Positions 1 to 9,140 are shown, counted from the first letter of the stretch. The stretch: DNA of 64,000 nt from Brevibacillus migulae (GCF_004521915.1 NZ_SDKD01000004.1:216815-280814); one strand, 5' to 3'. The notes: generated by a model not told the origin, from the sequence alone. A program made the numbers and translations.

Positions 1-276
1 CGGGTCGTGTTAGTTGATGGGGGGCTGGTCTCCATGCAGCTTATGCTGGTCGCGAAAGCAAAAGGCTATGACACGGTCCCGATGGGAGGATACGATGAAG
101 CGCAATTCAAGGAAGCTTTTGAGATTCCACAACGCTATCTTCCAATCATGTTAATTGCCTTGGGCAAAGCGTCTGAACCTGGACATCCGACAACACGTTT
201 GCCCGTCGATGAAATTACATTTTGGAACCAGATCTCGAATCGTGACGATGCATCATTGCAAAACGCTACCAAATAA
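1..276 (+). CDS. Nitroreductase family protein, 3' end only
   Basis: The gene enters from the left edge in frame 1, so only the last 91 residues are visible and the true start lies outside the window. The segment with MQLMLVAKAKGYDT, then a GGYDE turn and RYLPIMLIALGKA near the end, matches the C-terminal part of FMN-dependent NAD(P)H nitroreductases of the YdgI/YodC type, which act as dimers in the cytoplasm. The closing RLPVDEITFWN is also typical. The substrate cannot be told. No terminator follows closely on the plus strand; the next gene is convergent. Confidence 0.8.
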   Translation, partial: RVVLVDGGLVSMQLMLVAKAKGYDTVPMGGYDEAQFKEAFEIPQRYLPIMLIALGKASEPGHPTTRLPVDEITFWNQISNRDDASLQNATK

Positions 277-381
277 ACATGGCGGTCACCATTGCGAAAA
301 ACCATCTTGGAAGTCCCCTGATCGATTACGATAGGGAGAAAAAGAGAAGCAAGTGGCTGTAACGAATGAACCGAAGCTCAC

Positions 382-411
382 AAAAAAAGTATGCCCGCAA
401 ATGGGGCATAC
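382..411 (-). terminator. Terminator of the DoxX gene
   Basis: GTATGCCC (389-396) pairs with GGGCATAC (404-411), and on the minus strand the hairpin is followed by seven Ts (complement of 382-388). It lies about 80 bp after the DoxX stop codon. A second, weaker hairpin (CCTCAAC-N5-GTTGGGG plus Ts) lies between them at about 429-453 and reads on the plus strand. Confidence 0.6.
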
Positions 412-492
412 CTCATTCTGAAGGAAGCCTCAACTTTTTGTTGGGGTTTTTCTTCATTTTCATCAAACGAACTGCTTGCACCATGATCTGCA

Positions 493-930
493 TTACCCGG
501 CAAGCAATATCACGACGATAAAAAAGATCTGCAGCAAGGTCCGCAGCAAAAGCGGGGTAGGTGGTTTCCCGCCAAGCGCGATGCCTTCCCGTGCCGCTCG
601 AATATTGGCAGGAAACATGGCGATCAGCAAGACCACTAGCAATAGCGAAGTGATTTTGGAGAGGGAAGGGAGCATAATCCCGATCGCGCCAGCAATCTCG
701 AGCAGACCCGTCACAGTAACGATATGGGCCGGCCACGGAAAAGGGGGTGGAACCATTTTGATCAAATCGGGGCGGCGCTTTCCCCAATGCGCGGAAGCCG
801 TGAGCAATAACATAGCGGCTACAGCTGCTTGCAGCGAGGTGTGCCAATGGTCGAAATAGGAGAAGCCGAACCAACCTGCCAGCCGAAACAGAACAAATGA
901 GAACAAAAGAGCAATCAGCGGTATCATCAC
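493..930 (-). CDS. DoxX family membrane protein
   Basis: The 145-residue protein has four hydrophobic segments (about 2-20, 32-45, 68-105 and 125-145), the usual size and topology of small DoxX-like membrane proteins. The conserved core is the PPPFPWPAHIVTVTGLLEIAGAIGIMLP stretch, of which the glycine- and glutamate-containing TGLLEIAGA part is the family signature. Members have been linked to thiol or oxidative stress, but the activity is not established. A sigma-A promoter with a palindrome in its spacer lies upstream (1001-1029), so it is probably repressor-controlled. It is monocistronic. Confidence 0.8.
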   Translation of the reverse strand: MMIPLIALLFSFVLFRLAGWFGFSYFDHWHTSLQAAVAAMLLLTASAHWGKRRPDLIKMVPPPFPWPAHIVTVTGLLEIAGAIGIMLPSLSKITSLLLVVLLIAMFPANIRAAREGIALGGKPPTPLLLRTLLQIFFIVVILLAG

Positions 931-1000
931 AATTCCTCCATTCGGGAAAAGAGTTGGGTTTCACACCTTTTACAGTACGCGGCAGCATCTATCTACATCA

Positions 1001-1029
1001 ATTATAAATACCGACCATCGGTTTGTAAA
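1001..1029 (-). promoter_or_regulatory. DoxX promoter with palindromic operator in the spacer
   Basis: On the minus strand the region reads TTTACA (1029-1024), 17 bp, TATAAT (1006-1001). The palindrome ACCGA-N3-TCGGT (1010-1022) sits inside the spacer, where a bound TetR-type repressor would block polymerase. The rest of the 931-1281 gap holds the csp leader; a clear csp promoter was not resolved. Confidence 0.6.
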
Positions 1030-1281
1030 TTAAAAATTTGGTAAGTATGTCCACGCCTTGCTTTTTGCCTTCGAACTTGGTAAACTTAAGAAGTTGATAA
1101 ATTTGAACCGGAATTCACATGTTGAAAAGGGTATCATTTTTATGATGGAACTTTTTTCAATGTGTGAATTTTTTTGTTAAGGGAAACACTGACTAGCAAC
1201 CGCAAGGCTTACGAAGTCACGTTTCCTGTAAAAGCGAAAAAGGATCATGTTACATTTTTCCGTTAACGGAGGTAATCGATT

Positions 1282-1482
1282 ATGCAAACAGGTACAGTAA
1301 AATGGTTTAACGCAGAGAAAGGCTTTGGCTTTATCGAGGTAGAAGGCGGCAGCGACGTGTTCGTTCACTTCAGCGCAATCACTGGCGATGGTTTCAAATC
1401 TTTGGACGAAGGTCAACGCGTTTCCTTCAATGTAGTGCAAGGCAACCGCGGCCCACAAGCTGAGAACGTAGTCAAGCTGTAA
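1282..1482 (+). CDS. Cold-shock protein, CspA/CspB family
   Basis: The 66-residue protein is the standard size. It carries both RNA-binding motifs, KGFGFIEV (RNP1-like) and VFVHFSAI (RNP2-like), and starts with the typical GTVKWFN. It is a single-stranded nucleic acid binding chaperone that melts mRNA structure after cold shock. The ATG is preceded by GGAGG at 1268-1272. The long untranslated leader (no gene back to 930) fits the structured 5' UTRs of csp genes, though no cold-box was identified with confidence. A terminator follows directly, and the next gene (YdjO) is also cold-linked. Confidence 0.95.
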   Translation: MQTGTVKWFNAEKGFGFIEVEGGSDVFVHFSAITGDGFKSLDEGQRVSFNVVQGNRGPQAENVVKL

Positions 1483-1493
1483 GCAAGGTGTAC

Positions 1494-1535
1494 AAAAACT
1501 GCTCTGGACTTGTTGTTTGGAGCAGTTTTTCTTTT
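1494..1535 (+). terminator. Terminator of csp
   Basis: AAAACTGCTC (1495-1504) pairs with GAGCAGTTTT (1520-1529) around a 15-nt loop, followed by a T-rich run. It separates csp from ydjO. Confidence 0.85.
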
Positions 1536-1557
1536 ACTATGGGTAGGAGGGAATAGA

Positions 1558-1803
1558 ATGAATCATCGCAGAAAGCCGAATGAGGAAGTTCCGATGGAAA
1601 CCACTGTCATTTGGGCATGCACCAATGATGGCTGCAAGGGATGGATGCGTGACAATTTTGCCTTTGATCATGAGCCAACCTGCCGGCTATGCTCATCCCC
1701 GATGGTAAAAGATACAAAGATGCTGCCATCACTCGTGAACACAAATGGCGATCTGAAAGCAATCAAGAAGGGTGTCCTGATTGAGAGGAAATCTGCCACC
1801 TAG
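1558..1803 (+). CDS. ydjO: Cold-inducible protein YdjO-like, zinc-ribbon
   Basis: The start at ATG 1558 is set by the GGTAGGAGGG site at about 1542-1551; this gives 81 residues. Two CxxC-type pairs are visible (WACTNDGCKGW and CRLCSSPM), forming a zinc ribbon. The core VIWACTNDGCKGWMRDNFAF and CPLCGSPMV-like ending match B. subtilis YdjO, a small cold-induced protein of unknown mechanism. Position right after the csp gene agrees with that role. A strong terminator follows. Confidence 0.8.
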   Translation: MNHRRKPNEEVPMETTVIWACTNDGCKGWMRDNFAFDHEPTCRLCSSPMVKDTKMLPSLVNTNGDLKAIKKGVLIERKSAT

Positions 1804-1810
1804 AAGAGAC

Positions 1811-1845
1811 GCGATCCGTACAGTGCGGATCAGCGCTTTTTTTTT
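1811..1845 (+). terminator. Terminator of ydjO
   Basis: GATCCG (1813-1818) pairs with CGGATC (1826-1831), flanked by GCG/CGC extension and followed by nine Ts. Confidence 0.8.
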
Positions 1846-1909
1846 GCCCGGAAATTCACTACAATCTGCGTATGACATCAAACCGTTCGATAGGAGTATG
1901 ATACCAACC

Positions 1910-2119
1910 ATGATGAATAACGGACAAACACGCAAACATATTTACCCCGGTCTGGAAGTGGACATCGTGCTGAAGCAGGATCAACGTACCGGCAAAACCA
2001 CGCGCGGGATCGTGAAGGACATCTTGACCAATTCCCCCAATCATCCGCACGGGATCAAAGTGCGCTTGCAGGATGGACAAGTCGGCCGAGTAAAAACCAT
2101 CCTGGGCAACCAACAATAG
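1910..2119 (+). CDS. ywbE: YwbE family protein
   Basis: This is a short conserved Bacillus protein of unknown function, about 65-70 residues in the family. The core GLEVDIVLKQDQRTGK, RGIVKDILTNSPNHPHGIKV and QVGRVKTIL is nearly invariant, so identification is firm. The start is uncertain: ATGs at 1898, 1910 and 1913 are all in frame. TAGGAG at 1891-1896 is too close to 1898, so 1910 or 1913 is preferred. Confidence 0.85.
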   Translation: MMNNGQTRKHIYPGLEVDIVLKQDQRTGKTTRGIVKDILTNSPNHPHGIKVRLQDGQVGRVKTILGNQQ

Positions 2120-2144
2120 AGATGAGTGAAGAGTAGGTGATCGC

Positions 2145-2756
2145 TTGATTCAGTGGACAGGGGAACGCATTATCCCGAAGCTGTTAAAACCGACAAATGG
2201 CATGCTGCTGGAGCACATCGCCCGTTATTATTTCGCCACGCCGTACATCCAGGGAAGAGTGCTGGACATCGCGTGCGGGACCGGCTATGGGTGCCATATG
2301 GTCGCCAAGGAGCGCAAGCGGGAGGTAACGGAAATCATCGGGGTCGATAATGACCGGGATACGCTGGCGTACGCCAATGTGGAATACAATCATCAAAAAG
2401 TGACCTATGTGCAAGGGAATGCGGTAGATCCAGAGCTGCCGACACAATTGGGGATGTTTGACACCATCCTCAGCTTTGAGACGATCGAGCATGTGGAAGA
2501 TGATCAGCAATTTATGGACAATCTATATGACATGCTGAAGCCGGGTGGGACGCTCGTGCTCTCCAGTCCGTTCGGCAGAGGAAGAGGCATGCCGACCAGC
2601 GAGCCGTTTCATGTGCATCAGCTGACGCCCGATGAATTTGCCCAGCTGTTTGAACGATTCGCTCAGGTGGACATCTACTACCAGCGTGGCGTGACCTTCG
2701 AAAAGCCGAGAGATGGGGTGCGGTATTTTATCGGAGTGGCTGTCTGTGTGAAATGA
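2145..2756 (+). CDS. Class I SAM-dependent methyltransferase
   Basis: The 203-residue protein has a Rossmann methyltransferase fold: motif [12 protein letters not shown] (about 38-48), an acidic residue ending strand 2 in IIGVDND, the [13 protein letters not shown] motif and a [12 protein letters not shown] post-II motif. The start is TTG 2145, chosen because GTAGGTGA lies 5-12 bp upstream and the next in-frame ATG would cut into the conserved WTGERIIP start. That N-terminus is common in methyltransferases attached to sugar or peptide modification, but the substrate here is unknown. The next gene follows after 37 bp. Confidence 0.85.
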   Translation: MIQWTGERIIPKLLKPTNGMLLEHIARYYFATPYIQGRVLDIACGTGYGCHMVAKERKREVTEIIGVDNDRDTLAYANVEYNHQKVTYVQGNAVDPELPTQLGMFDTILSFETIEHVEDDQQFMDNLYDMLKPGGTLVLSSPFGRGRGMPTSEPFHVHQLTPDEFAQLFERFAQVDIYYQRGVTFEKPRDGVRYFIGVAVCVK

Positions 2757-2793
2757 TCAACGTTATGGCAAGGAAATGAAAGAGGTGGCCATT

Positions 2794-4077
2794 ATGGCAG
2801 ATTTTTTGTCGCTCGGCATTCGTCCGAAAATCAATGAAGTGCTGCGGGAAAACGGGATCGCCTCGCCGACCCCGATTCAGGAAAAAGCAATTCCTGTGGC
2901 GATGGGCAGGAAAGATCTGATTGCCCAAGCGCAAACCGGTACTGGGAAAACATTGGCCTTTCTCCTGCCCATTCTGGAAAAGGCCGATCCGCTGCGCCCC
3001 GATGTGCAGGCGTTAATTGTAACCCCCACTCGAGAGCTGGCTTTGCAGATTACAAGCGAAGCGGAGAAGCTGGTGCGTCATCTGGAAGGACTCCATGTCC
3101 TGGCTGTTTATGGCGGGCAGGATGTGGAACGGCAAATGCGCAAGCTGAAAGGCGGCAGACAGATCGTCATCGCGACACCAGGTAGGCTTTTGGATCATCT
3201 GCGCCGTGGCACCATCCAGCTTGGCGATGTGTCGATGCTGGTGCTAGACGAGGCGGATCAGATGCTGCATATGGGCTTTCTGCCGGAAGTGGAGGAGATT
3301 TTGAAACAAGTTCCGGCTGACCGGCAGACAATGCTGTTTTCGGCGACGATGCCGCAGTCTATCCGCAGGCTGGCCGTCACTTATATGCGATCGCCGGAGG
3401 ATATTCGTGTCAAAAGCACGACCATTACCGTAGAGAAAATCAAGCAGCTGGTGGTGGAGACGACGGACCGGGCCAAGCAGGCAACCCTGCGGAGTTTGCT
3501 GGATCGCTATCAACCGTTTCTCGCCATCATTTTTTGCCGGACCAAGCGCAGAGCCAGCACCCTGAACGAAGCGCTGCTGCAGCACGGCTACCTGTCGGAG
3601 GAGCTGCATGGCGATCTCTCGCAAGCAAAAAGGGAAGATGTAATGAAGCGTTTCCGGGAAGCGAAAATCCAGTATCTCGTCGCGACGGATGTGGCCGCAC
3701 GGGGTCTGGACGTAGAGGGTGTCACCCATGTATTCAACTACGACATCCCGCATGATGCGGAAAGCTATATTCACCGGATCGGCCGGACGGGGCGAGCGGG
3801 GGAACAGGGGCTTGCTGTGACCCTTGTGGCGCCAAAGGACCGGATGTATCTCGACTTGATTGAAAAAGGGATCAATCTGACCATCAAGCGGGAAAAGATC
3901 GAGGGGGAGCACCCGCCGGCTGCGCCTGAAAAAACGCATGCCCAACGTACAAGAGAACAGCCGCATGGAAAGAACCGGAAGCAGGTGCCGTCGGCCAGGG
4001 ACAAGAAACGACCTACCCCAAAGCCTGGCCGTGCCAACAGGCAGAAAGCCAACCAGCGCGGCGGCCGCTCGAGATAG
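2794..4077 (+). CDS. DEAD-box ATP-dependent RNA helicase
   Basis: The 427-residue protein has all DEAD-box motifs in order: Q motif SPTPIQ (24-29), motif I AQTGTGKT (46-53), PTRELA (78-83), TPGR (128-131), DEAD (152-155), SAT (184-186), ARGLD (302-306) and [10 protein letters not shown] (327-336). The tail from about 375 is rich in K, R, P and H, typical of CshA/DeaD-like helicases that remodel rRNA or degradosome RNAs. ATG 2794 is chosen over 2776 because AGAGGTGG (2781-2788) is spaced for it. Together with csp and ydjO it may serve cold adaptation. Confidence 0.93.
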   Translation: MADFLSLGIRPKINEVLRENGIASPTPIQEKAIPVAMGRKDLIAQAQTGTGKTLAFLLPILEKADPLRPDVQALIVTPTRELALQITSEAEKLVRHLEGLHVLAVYGGQDVERQMRKLKGGRQIVIATPGRLLDHLRRGTIQLGDVSMLVLDEADQMLHMGFLPEVEEILKQVPADRQTMLFSATMPQSIRRLAVTYMRSPEDIRVKSTTITVEKIKQLVVETTDRAKQATLRSLLDRYQPFLAIIFCRTKRRASTLNEALLQHGYLSEELHGDLSQAKREDVMKRFREAKIQYLVATDVAARGLDVEGVTHVFNYDIPHDAESYIHRIGRTGRAGEQGLAVTLVAPKDRMYLDLIEKGINLTIKREKIEGEHPPAAPEKTHAQRTREQPHGKNRKQVPSARDKKRPTPKPGRANRQKANQRGGRSR

Positions 4078-4162
4078 CAAAGATTTCGTACATAAGATAC
4101 CTGATCAACTTTCGCCCTGCTGGAGCCGGATCATCCTTCAGGGCAATTTGTCTTGTTAATTA

Positions 4163-5011
4163 TCAAGGATGGATGCTTTCATCCGCAGCCAACTCTCCCA
4201 TGTACTCTCTTCGCATGATTCTGATATTTTCCTCGTGACACTCTTTGGTGAAACTGGAGGGAAAAGCGTGTTCCTCTCCCAGTTTTTCCAACGCGGCTTC
4301 ATCGCCGTGGATTACGGCCTCTTTTAAACGGCGGAGATGATCCGTGGCCAAATGGATTCTACGGAACATTTCCGAGCGGTTTGTGGTATGCTGCCCGTGC
4401 CCGGGAATCAGCAGACGGATATCATGATTTTGCAAAATCTCAGCGGCTCTTTGCATGGTGCTTTCATAGGCAGCCGCACTGTGGTAAATGAAGGGTAGCT
4501 CGAAGTCGGACAAATAATCACCGGCTATGAATACACCCAATGAATCGATAATCGTGAAGAGGCTGTCCTCGCTATGTCCTGGCGCTTTGTAGAAGGTCAA
4601 TGACGTATTTCCGATGGCTAGCTGTTGTCCGTCTTGTGCAATGACGAAATCGAGCTGGGGGAATTCAATCGGGTAATCACGTGTAATATAGTAATTCGCA
4701 TCGAACTCACGGATCAGATTTACCTTGCGTTCCTTTTGAGGGTGGCGCTGCAACTCCAGGCTGCCAATCGTTTTTGCCCCGGGGAAAGCCTGGTAGCCAA
4801 TCACATGATCGTAGTCCCCATGCGTGAATAACAGGTAGCAATCTCTGCTGCCTTTGATCGAGTCAACATGGGCCTGTATCTCACGGATCTCACTCGGCAG
4901 CCATGTCGGATCCACGATCAGGATCGCTTCATCCAACGCAATGACAGTAGAAGTGGTCTGAAACAAAGCGCTTTGGTAAACCGTAATGTGCCCTTGGGAA
5001 AATTGAATCAC
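4163..5011 (-). CDS. MBL-fold metallohydrolase
   Basis: The 282-residue protein shows the metallo-beta-lactamase signature THGDYDH (HxxxDH; aspartate in place of the first alternate His), then PGHSEDS and a late LLIPGHGQHT histidine, enough for a two-metal hydrolase site. The start is GTG 5011 with AAGGAGG 8 bp upstream. There is no signal peptide, so it is cytoplasmic. The substrate is unknown; hydrolases of this type include glyoxalase II-like and lactonase-like enzymes. It is convergent with the helicase gene; a GCCCTG/CAGGGC hairpin (4114-4144) between them may end transcription weakly. Confidence 0.8.
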   Translation of the reverse strand: MIQFSQGHITVYQSALFQTTSTVIALDEAILIVDPTWLPSEIREIQAHVDSIKGSRDCYLLFTHGDYDHVIGYQAFPGAKTIGSLELQRHPQKERKVNLIREFDANYYITRDYPIEFPQLDFVIAQDGQQLAIGNTSLTFYKAPGHSEDSLFTIIDSLGVFIAGDYLSDFELPFIYHSAAAYESTMQRAAEILQNHDIRLLIPGHGQHTTNRSEMFRRIHLATDHLRRLKEAVIHGDEAALEKLGEEHAFPSSFTKECHEENIRIMRREYMGELAADESIHP

Positions 5012-5140
5012 GAGAACAACCTCCTTTTATGGTGTATTCTGACATCAGTGAAGAAACCTTTGCAAGGCATATTTCTCTTTTGTTATTAATGGTAGTATGA
5101 GAGGAAAAGCTCGCGTTACTGGAATGAAGGTGAATGAATC

Positions 5141-6937
5141 ATGCTGCAACAAGCCAAGCAAATCTTAGCGCAATACTTCGGATATACATCTTTTCGCAAA
5201 GGACAGGAGCAGATTGTAGAAAGCTTGCTTTCCGGGCAGGATACGGTTGGCATCATGCCGACTGGCGGCGGAAAGTCGATTTGCTACCAAGTCCCAGCGA
5301 TGCTCTTTCAAGGAATCACGATCGTCATTTCACCGCTGATCTCACTGATGAAGGATCAGGTGGATGCCTTGGTAAACATGGGGATTCCGGCGACGCAGAT
5401 CAATAGCTCGCTGGGGGCGAAAGAAGCATGGGACAGGCTGCGGAAGGCCCGTGACGGCGAATACAAGCTGCTCTACATAGCGCCGGAAAGGCTGGAGTCG
5501 GAAAGCTTTCTCGCTATGGTGCAGGAGCTGCCGATCTCCATGGTAGCAATCGACGAGGCTCATTGCGTGTCTCAGTGGGGGCATGATTTCCGGCCCAGTT
5601 ATCTGATGATTGCCAGCTTTCTGCAAGCGTTGCCGCAAAGGCCTGTCGTCGCCGCATTGACTGCGACGGCAACGCCGGAAGTGACCGAGGATATTCGCCG
5701 GCTGCTCATGATGTCAGACGAGCGGTTGGTCATGACCGGATTTGGCCGGGACAACCTCATCTTGTCCGTCCGCAAAGGGGAAGACAGACGAAGTTTCGTC
5801 TATGACTATCTGCAAGCCAATCGCGGACAAGCCGGGATTGTGTATGCGGCGACCCGAAAAGATGTGGATGAGCTGCAAGCGTATCTGCATAAGCGCGGTC
5901 TCTCGGTCACCAAGTACCACGCGGGTCTTGCCGAAGAGGAACGGGCACGCAATCAAGAAGCGTTTCTGTATGATGACGTCATGACGATGGTGGCGACCAA
6001 TGCCTTTGGGATGGGAATTGACAAGTCCAACGTCCGCTACGTCATTCATTACAATATGCCGAAGAATCTGGAGGCCTACTACCAAGAAGCGGGAAGGGCA
6101 GGCCGGGATGGCGAGACAAGCGAGTGCATTCTGCTGTTTCACCCGCAGGATATCCAGACGCAGACGTTCTTTATCGAGCAGGGGCAGGTCAGCGAGGAGC
6201 GTAAAGAGCACGAGTATAAGAAGCTCTACGCCATGATCGACTACTGTCGGACACCGCGGTGTCTGCAGCAGCACATTGTCCAGTATTTCGGCGAGACCTC
6301 CGCAGAAGAGTGCGGCCGATGCGGCAATTGCACCAATGACTTGGAGCTGACGGATATCACCGTGGAAGCGCAGAAGATATTTTCTTGCGTAAAACGGATG
6401 AAAGAGCGCTTTGGGGCTTCTCTGGTCGCCCAGGTATTGAAAGCCTCGAAAAATAAAAAAGTGCTGCAATTCGGCTTTGACAAGCTGCCCACCTACGGTC
6501 TGATGAAGGAATATGGAGAAAAGGAAATTCAGGACCTGATCCAGCTGTTGATCGCGGAAGACTACCTCAAGGTAACGGAAAGCAAATACCCGGTCGTCAT
6601 GCTCGGAGAAAAGGCAATCCCGGTGCTCAAGGGCGAAGAGAAGGTATGGCAAAAAATCGCGATGCGCCCGATGAAGCAAGAAGAAAGCGACGACGGCCTG
6701 TTCGAGCAGCTCCGACAGCTGCGCAAGGAATTGTCCCAGAAGGAAGGCGTGCCTCCTTTTGTCATTTTCCATGACAGCACACTCAGAGAGATGAGCAGCG
6801 TGTGTCCGCTCGATCGGCAATCGATGCTGACCATCAAAGGCGTAGGATCTGCGAAATACGATAAGTATGGAGAGCGCTTTTTGGAGCAGATCAGGGCTTT
6901 TGCAGCAGAGAAAGAGACTGTGGCCAGTGAGGGGTAA
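5141..6937 (+). CDS. recQ: ATP-dependent DNA helicase RecQ
   Basis: The 598-residue protein is a full RecQ: Walker A PTGGGKS (40-46), DEAH box (138-141) followed by the RecQ-specific CVSQWGHDFRPSY aromatic loop, helicase motif VI GRAGRDG, a zinc site made by YC-RTPRC and CGRCGNC, a winged-helix RQC region and a C-terminal HRDC domain (about 515-590) ending KGVGSAKYDKYGERFL. It unwinds recombination and replication intermediates. AAGGTGA precedes the ATG. The trmB-like gene starts 9 bp after its stop, so the two are probably co-transcribed. Confidence 0.96.
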   Translation: MLQQAKQILAQYFGYTSFRKGQEQIVESLLSGQDTVGIMPTGGGKSICYQVPAMLFQGITIVISPLISLMKDQVDALVNMGIPATQINSSLGAKEAWDRLRKARDGEYKLLYIAPERLESESFLAMVQELPISMVAIDEAHCVSQWGHDFRPSYLMIASFLQALPQRPVVAALTATATPEVTEDIRRLLMMSDERLVMTGFGRDNLILSVRKGEDRRSFVYDYLQANRGQAGIVYAATRKDVDELQAYLHKRGLSVTKYHAGLAEEERARNQEAFLYDDVMTMVATNAFGMGIDKSNVRYVIHYNMPKNLEAYYQEAGRAGRDGETSECILLFHPQDIQTQTFFIEQGQVSEERKEHEYKKLYAMIDYCRTPRCLQQHIVQYFGETSAEECGRCGNCTNDLELTDITVEAQKIFSCVKRMKERFGASLVAQVLKASKNKKVLQFGFDKLPTYGLMKEYGEKEIQDLIQLLIAEDYLKVTESKYPVVMLGEKAIPVLKGEEKVWQKIAMRPMKQEESDDGLFEQLRQLRKELSQKEGVPPFVIFHDSTLREMSSVCPLDRQSMLTIKGVGSAKYDKYGERFLEQIRAFAAEKETVASEG

Positions 6938-6946
6938 GGAGGCAGC

Positions 6947-7705
6947 ATGCTAGAGAAATTCGGATTTACACAGTATGAGAGCAAAGTATATGAAAATCTG
7001 TTAGCGAGTGAAGAGCCGCTGGATGCCACGCTGATCGTCAAACATTCCGGCGTACCGAAGGCCAAGGTATACGAAGTGATCTCGCGGCTTATTGAAAAAG
7101 GATACATTTTGGATTCCGTATCCGAAAAGAAAAAGCTGTACACAGCTTTGCCGCTGGAGCTGGTCATCGACAAATTGACCACCGAATTTCAGGAAAGCAT
7201 CGACCAATTAAAAAACAACCGGCCGAAAAAAGTGGTTGCCGATGATCGCGTCTGGAGCCTGAAGGTGGATTCGTCCATACGGGTGCAGTGCAGGCAGCTT
7301 CTTCAGGAGGCAAAAGAATCGATTCGCCTTTCCGTCTGGAAGGAAGACTTTGAGGAATACCTACCGATCCTCTTGGAAAAAGAGCGTAGTGGGGTAAGGG
7401 TGGAAGCGCTGGTCGTGGGTGAAGTTCAAGCAGATCTGGCCCATCTGCATATTTTGACCCCGAATGCTGAGCATCGCACTTTGGAACGGTCACGTTTGCT
7501 CATTATTGATGACGAGGAAATTCTGTTTGCCGGTGTGGAGAACGACTCCTGGCAAGCGATGAAAACCAAGTCGAAGCCGTTTGTGAAGTTTTTTACGGAG
7601 TTTTACTATCATGATGTCACGCTGACGAGAGTTACTGCAAAATACGAAGAGATTCTCATGGGTGATGAGGAAGTAAGGAACTTGTTGATGCAGCTTCGTT
7701 ATTAA
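6947..7705 (+). CDS. TrmB family transcriptional regulator
   Basis: The 252-residue protein begins with a winged HTH (FGFTQYESKVYENLLASEEPLDATLIVKHSGVPKAKVYEVISRLIEKGYI) that is diagnostic of TrmB regulators, then a coiled linker (about 75-95) and a PLD-like C-terminal effector domain (about 98-250). TrmB proteins sense sugars in archaea; bacterial members are mostly uncharacterised. TAAGGAGG overlaps the recQ stop region, giving tight coupling to recQ. No nearby sugar transport gene points to its target. Confidence 0.85.
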   Translation: MLEKFGFTQYESKVYENLLASEEPLDATLIVKHSGVPKAKVYEVISRLIEKGYILDSVSEKKKLYTALPLELVIDKLTTEFQESIDQLKNNRPKKVVADDRVWSLKVDSSIRVQCRQLLQEAKESIRLSVWKEDFEEYLPILLEKERSGVRVEALVVGEVQADLAHLHILTPNAEHRTLERSRLLIIDDEEILFAGVENDSWQAMKTKSKPFVKFFTEFYYHDVTLTRVTAKYEEILMGDEEVRNLLMQLRY

Positions 7706-7729
7706 GCAGAGGTATCAGAATAATACTAC

Positions 7730-7760
7730 GGCTCCGCCAAGTCTTTGGCGGAGCCTTTTG
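7730..7760 (+). terminator. Terminator of recQ-trmB
   Basis: A GC-rich 11-bp stem, GGCTCCGCCAA (7730-7740) with TTGGCGGAGCC (7745-7755), followed by TTTTGTTG. Confidence 0.9.
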
Positions 7761-7814
7761 TTGCAGCTACCTAGAAAAAGAAACCTTCTTACAAAGTGAG
7801 CGTTATTTCTTCGA

Positions 7815-8003
7815 TCATGCCCGTACGGAGCTCTCGAAATTACCTTTATGAGCGCCGTTACAGAAAGGTTTATTATCCGAGAGCCCGCATCGACAGAGGG
7901 AGACTTGTTCTTTTTTCTCAAAAGGTTTGCCCTCACCATCCATCAAAGTAAAGTCTCCACTCACACGCAAGGGACCATTATCGGCCACTCTGATTTCTGC
8001 CAT
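7815..8003 (-). CDS. CDGSH-type iron-sulfur protein
   Basis: The 62-residue protein carries the CDGSH iron-sulfur signature CRCGLSDNKPFCNGAH (three Cys and one His ligands, with Asn in place of the usual Asp), binding a 2Fe-2S cluster. The family resembles mitoNEET; bacterial members are small cytoplasmic electron-transfer or cluster-handling proteins. ATG 8003 is chosen over the in-frame GTG 8012 because GGAGGT lies 7 bp upstream. It lies alone downstream of the hydrolase gene on the same strand. Confidence 0.9.
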   Translation of the reverse strand: MAEIRVADNGPLRVSGDFTLMDGEGKPFEKKEQVSLCRCGLSDNKPFCNGAHKGNFESSVRA

Positions 8004-8150
8004 TATTATCACCTCCAGTTAGTAATCATTTTGATCTCAGATCGTTATTTTCATAGCTGGAGGTGTCAGCAAAAAGGCAAATATTTGTGCAGGGGGCGGC
8101 GCAGGCTCAGCACATAAACAGGTGCAGCCAAGTGATCCACGGACCTTGGC

Positions 8151-8972
8151 TTATCGGAGTGAACGATGCTCTTCCACCCGATTCAGCCATTCGTTGACCA
8201 GCACGTTGAACAGCTGATTTTGTTCAATCTGCAGGTTATGGCCAGCACGATCCAGTACGGCATAGCTGGCACGGCTGTAAGTCTTCATGAGCTTCCACTG
8301 ATCCTGATAGCCCACGATGTGGTCTTGTCTGCCAGTCAGGATCAATACGGGTTTCTCGTAGATGGCTATCAGCTCCTCCGGAATAAAGCTGAGACCATAG
8401 CGCTGCCGAATCCGATCCAAAACCCGTTGATCCGCGATAGAAACACCCGAGAGGATCTCCGCTGCAAAGCGTTCCCAATTGTAACGGTCCTGAACGACAT
8501 GCATGGTAGTAAACTCCTCGATTTGAGGATGTTGGAGATCGGCGAGGAACGCTTCGTCCTTGACCAGGACGGTAAAGGGCGGAAGGTCACGGCTATCCGG
8601 ATTCCCAACCGGGCAGATCAGCAGCATGCCTTCGACTTGTTCCGGCCGTCTGGCTAAAAGCCCTCTGGATAGATAGCCGCCGTAGGATTCGCCTGCCACG
8701 GCAAATGGCTGTCCAGGCAGGACCTTATCGACAAATTGCTCCACGACGGACAGCATATCATCCGAGCAGTCGAGCCAGTCTTCTCCTTTTGACTGTCCCA
8801 TCCCCGGCAGATCCAGATAGATGCGCTGCCATCCCTCACGCTCCGCAAAAATTGGTTCCATGCATCCTGTCATCAGGCGAAGATCGCAGCTGAATCCGTG
8901 CAGCAACAGCATCGGTGTTCCTGTACCGTAAACCTCAAAATGGACAGTGATTTGATTCAATTTGCATTCCAT
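8151..8972 (-). CDS. Alpha/beta hydrolase
   Basis: The 273-residue protein has an alpha/beta-hydrolase core: LLLHGFSC oxyanion strand (about 21-28), DLPGMGQS, nucleophile elbow GESYGG (Ser), acid in LTGRQDHIVGY and catalytic His in DRAGHNLQ near the end. It is cytoplasmic, with an esterase or lipase-like role of unknown substrate. GGGGAGG precedes ATG 8972. The promoter overlaps two copies of the palindrome also found before the MarR gene at 10207-10635, so it is very likely a MarR target. Confidence 0.88.
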   Translation of the reverse strand: MECKLNQITVHFEVYGTGTPMLLLHGFSCDLRLMTGCMEPIFAEREGWQRIYLDLPGMGQSKGEDWLDCSDDMLSVVEQFVDKVLPGQPFAVAGESYGGYLSRGLLARRPEQVEGMLLICPVGNPDSRDLPPFTVLVKDEAFLADLQHPQIEEFTTMHVVQDRYNWERFAAEILSGVSIADQRVLDRIRQRYGLSFIPEELIAIYEKPVLILTGRQDHIVGYQDQWKLMKTYSRASYAVLDRAGHNLQIEQNQLFNVLVNEWLNRVEEHRSLR

Positions 8973-9007
8973 TGCATGACCTCCCCATCATGTTCCGAAG
9001 TGTATAC

Positions 9008-9056
9008 ATAGATATCTATGCAAATGATCATAGCTAAATTTTACATAGATGTCTAT
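9008..9056 (-). promoter_or_regulatory. Two MarR-type operators over the hydrolase promoter
   Basis: The perfect palindrome ATAGATATCTAT lies at 9008-9019 and ATAGATGTCTAT at 9045-9056. On the minus strand a promoter TAGACA (9055-9050), 17 bp, TATGAT (9032-9027) is visible; the second box covers its -35 and the first lies just downstream of the start point. The first box continues as GCAAATG, and the box before the MarR gene as CCAAATG. Confidence 0.65.
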
Positions 9057-9087
9057 ATGTTTTTGTGGAAACAGCGACTGATTATTA

Positions 9088-9116
9088 TTGACAAATTTTT
9101 CTGAAATAAGTACATT
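9088..9116 (+). promoter_or_regulatory. Sigma-A promoter of the c-di-GMP-II leader and chemoreceptor
   Basis: TTGACA (9088-9093), 17 bp, TACATT (9111-9116). It would start a leader of about 200 nt that contains the riboswitch at 9141-9242. Confidence 0.75.
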
Positions 9117-9140
9117 TTTAATAGGACATAAGACTCATAT

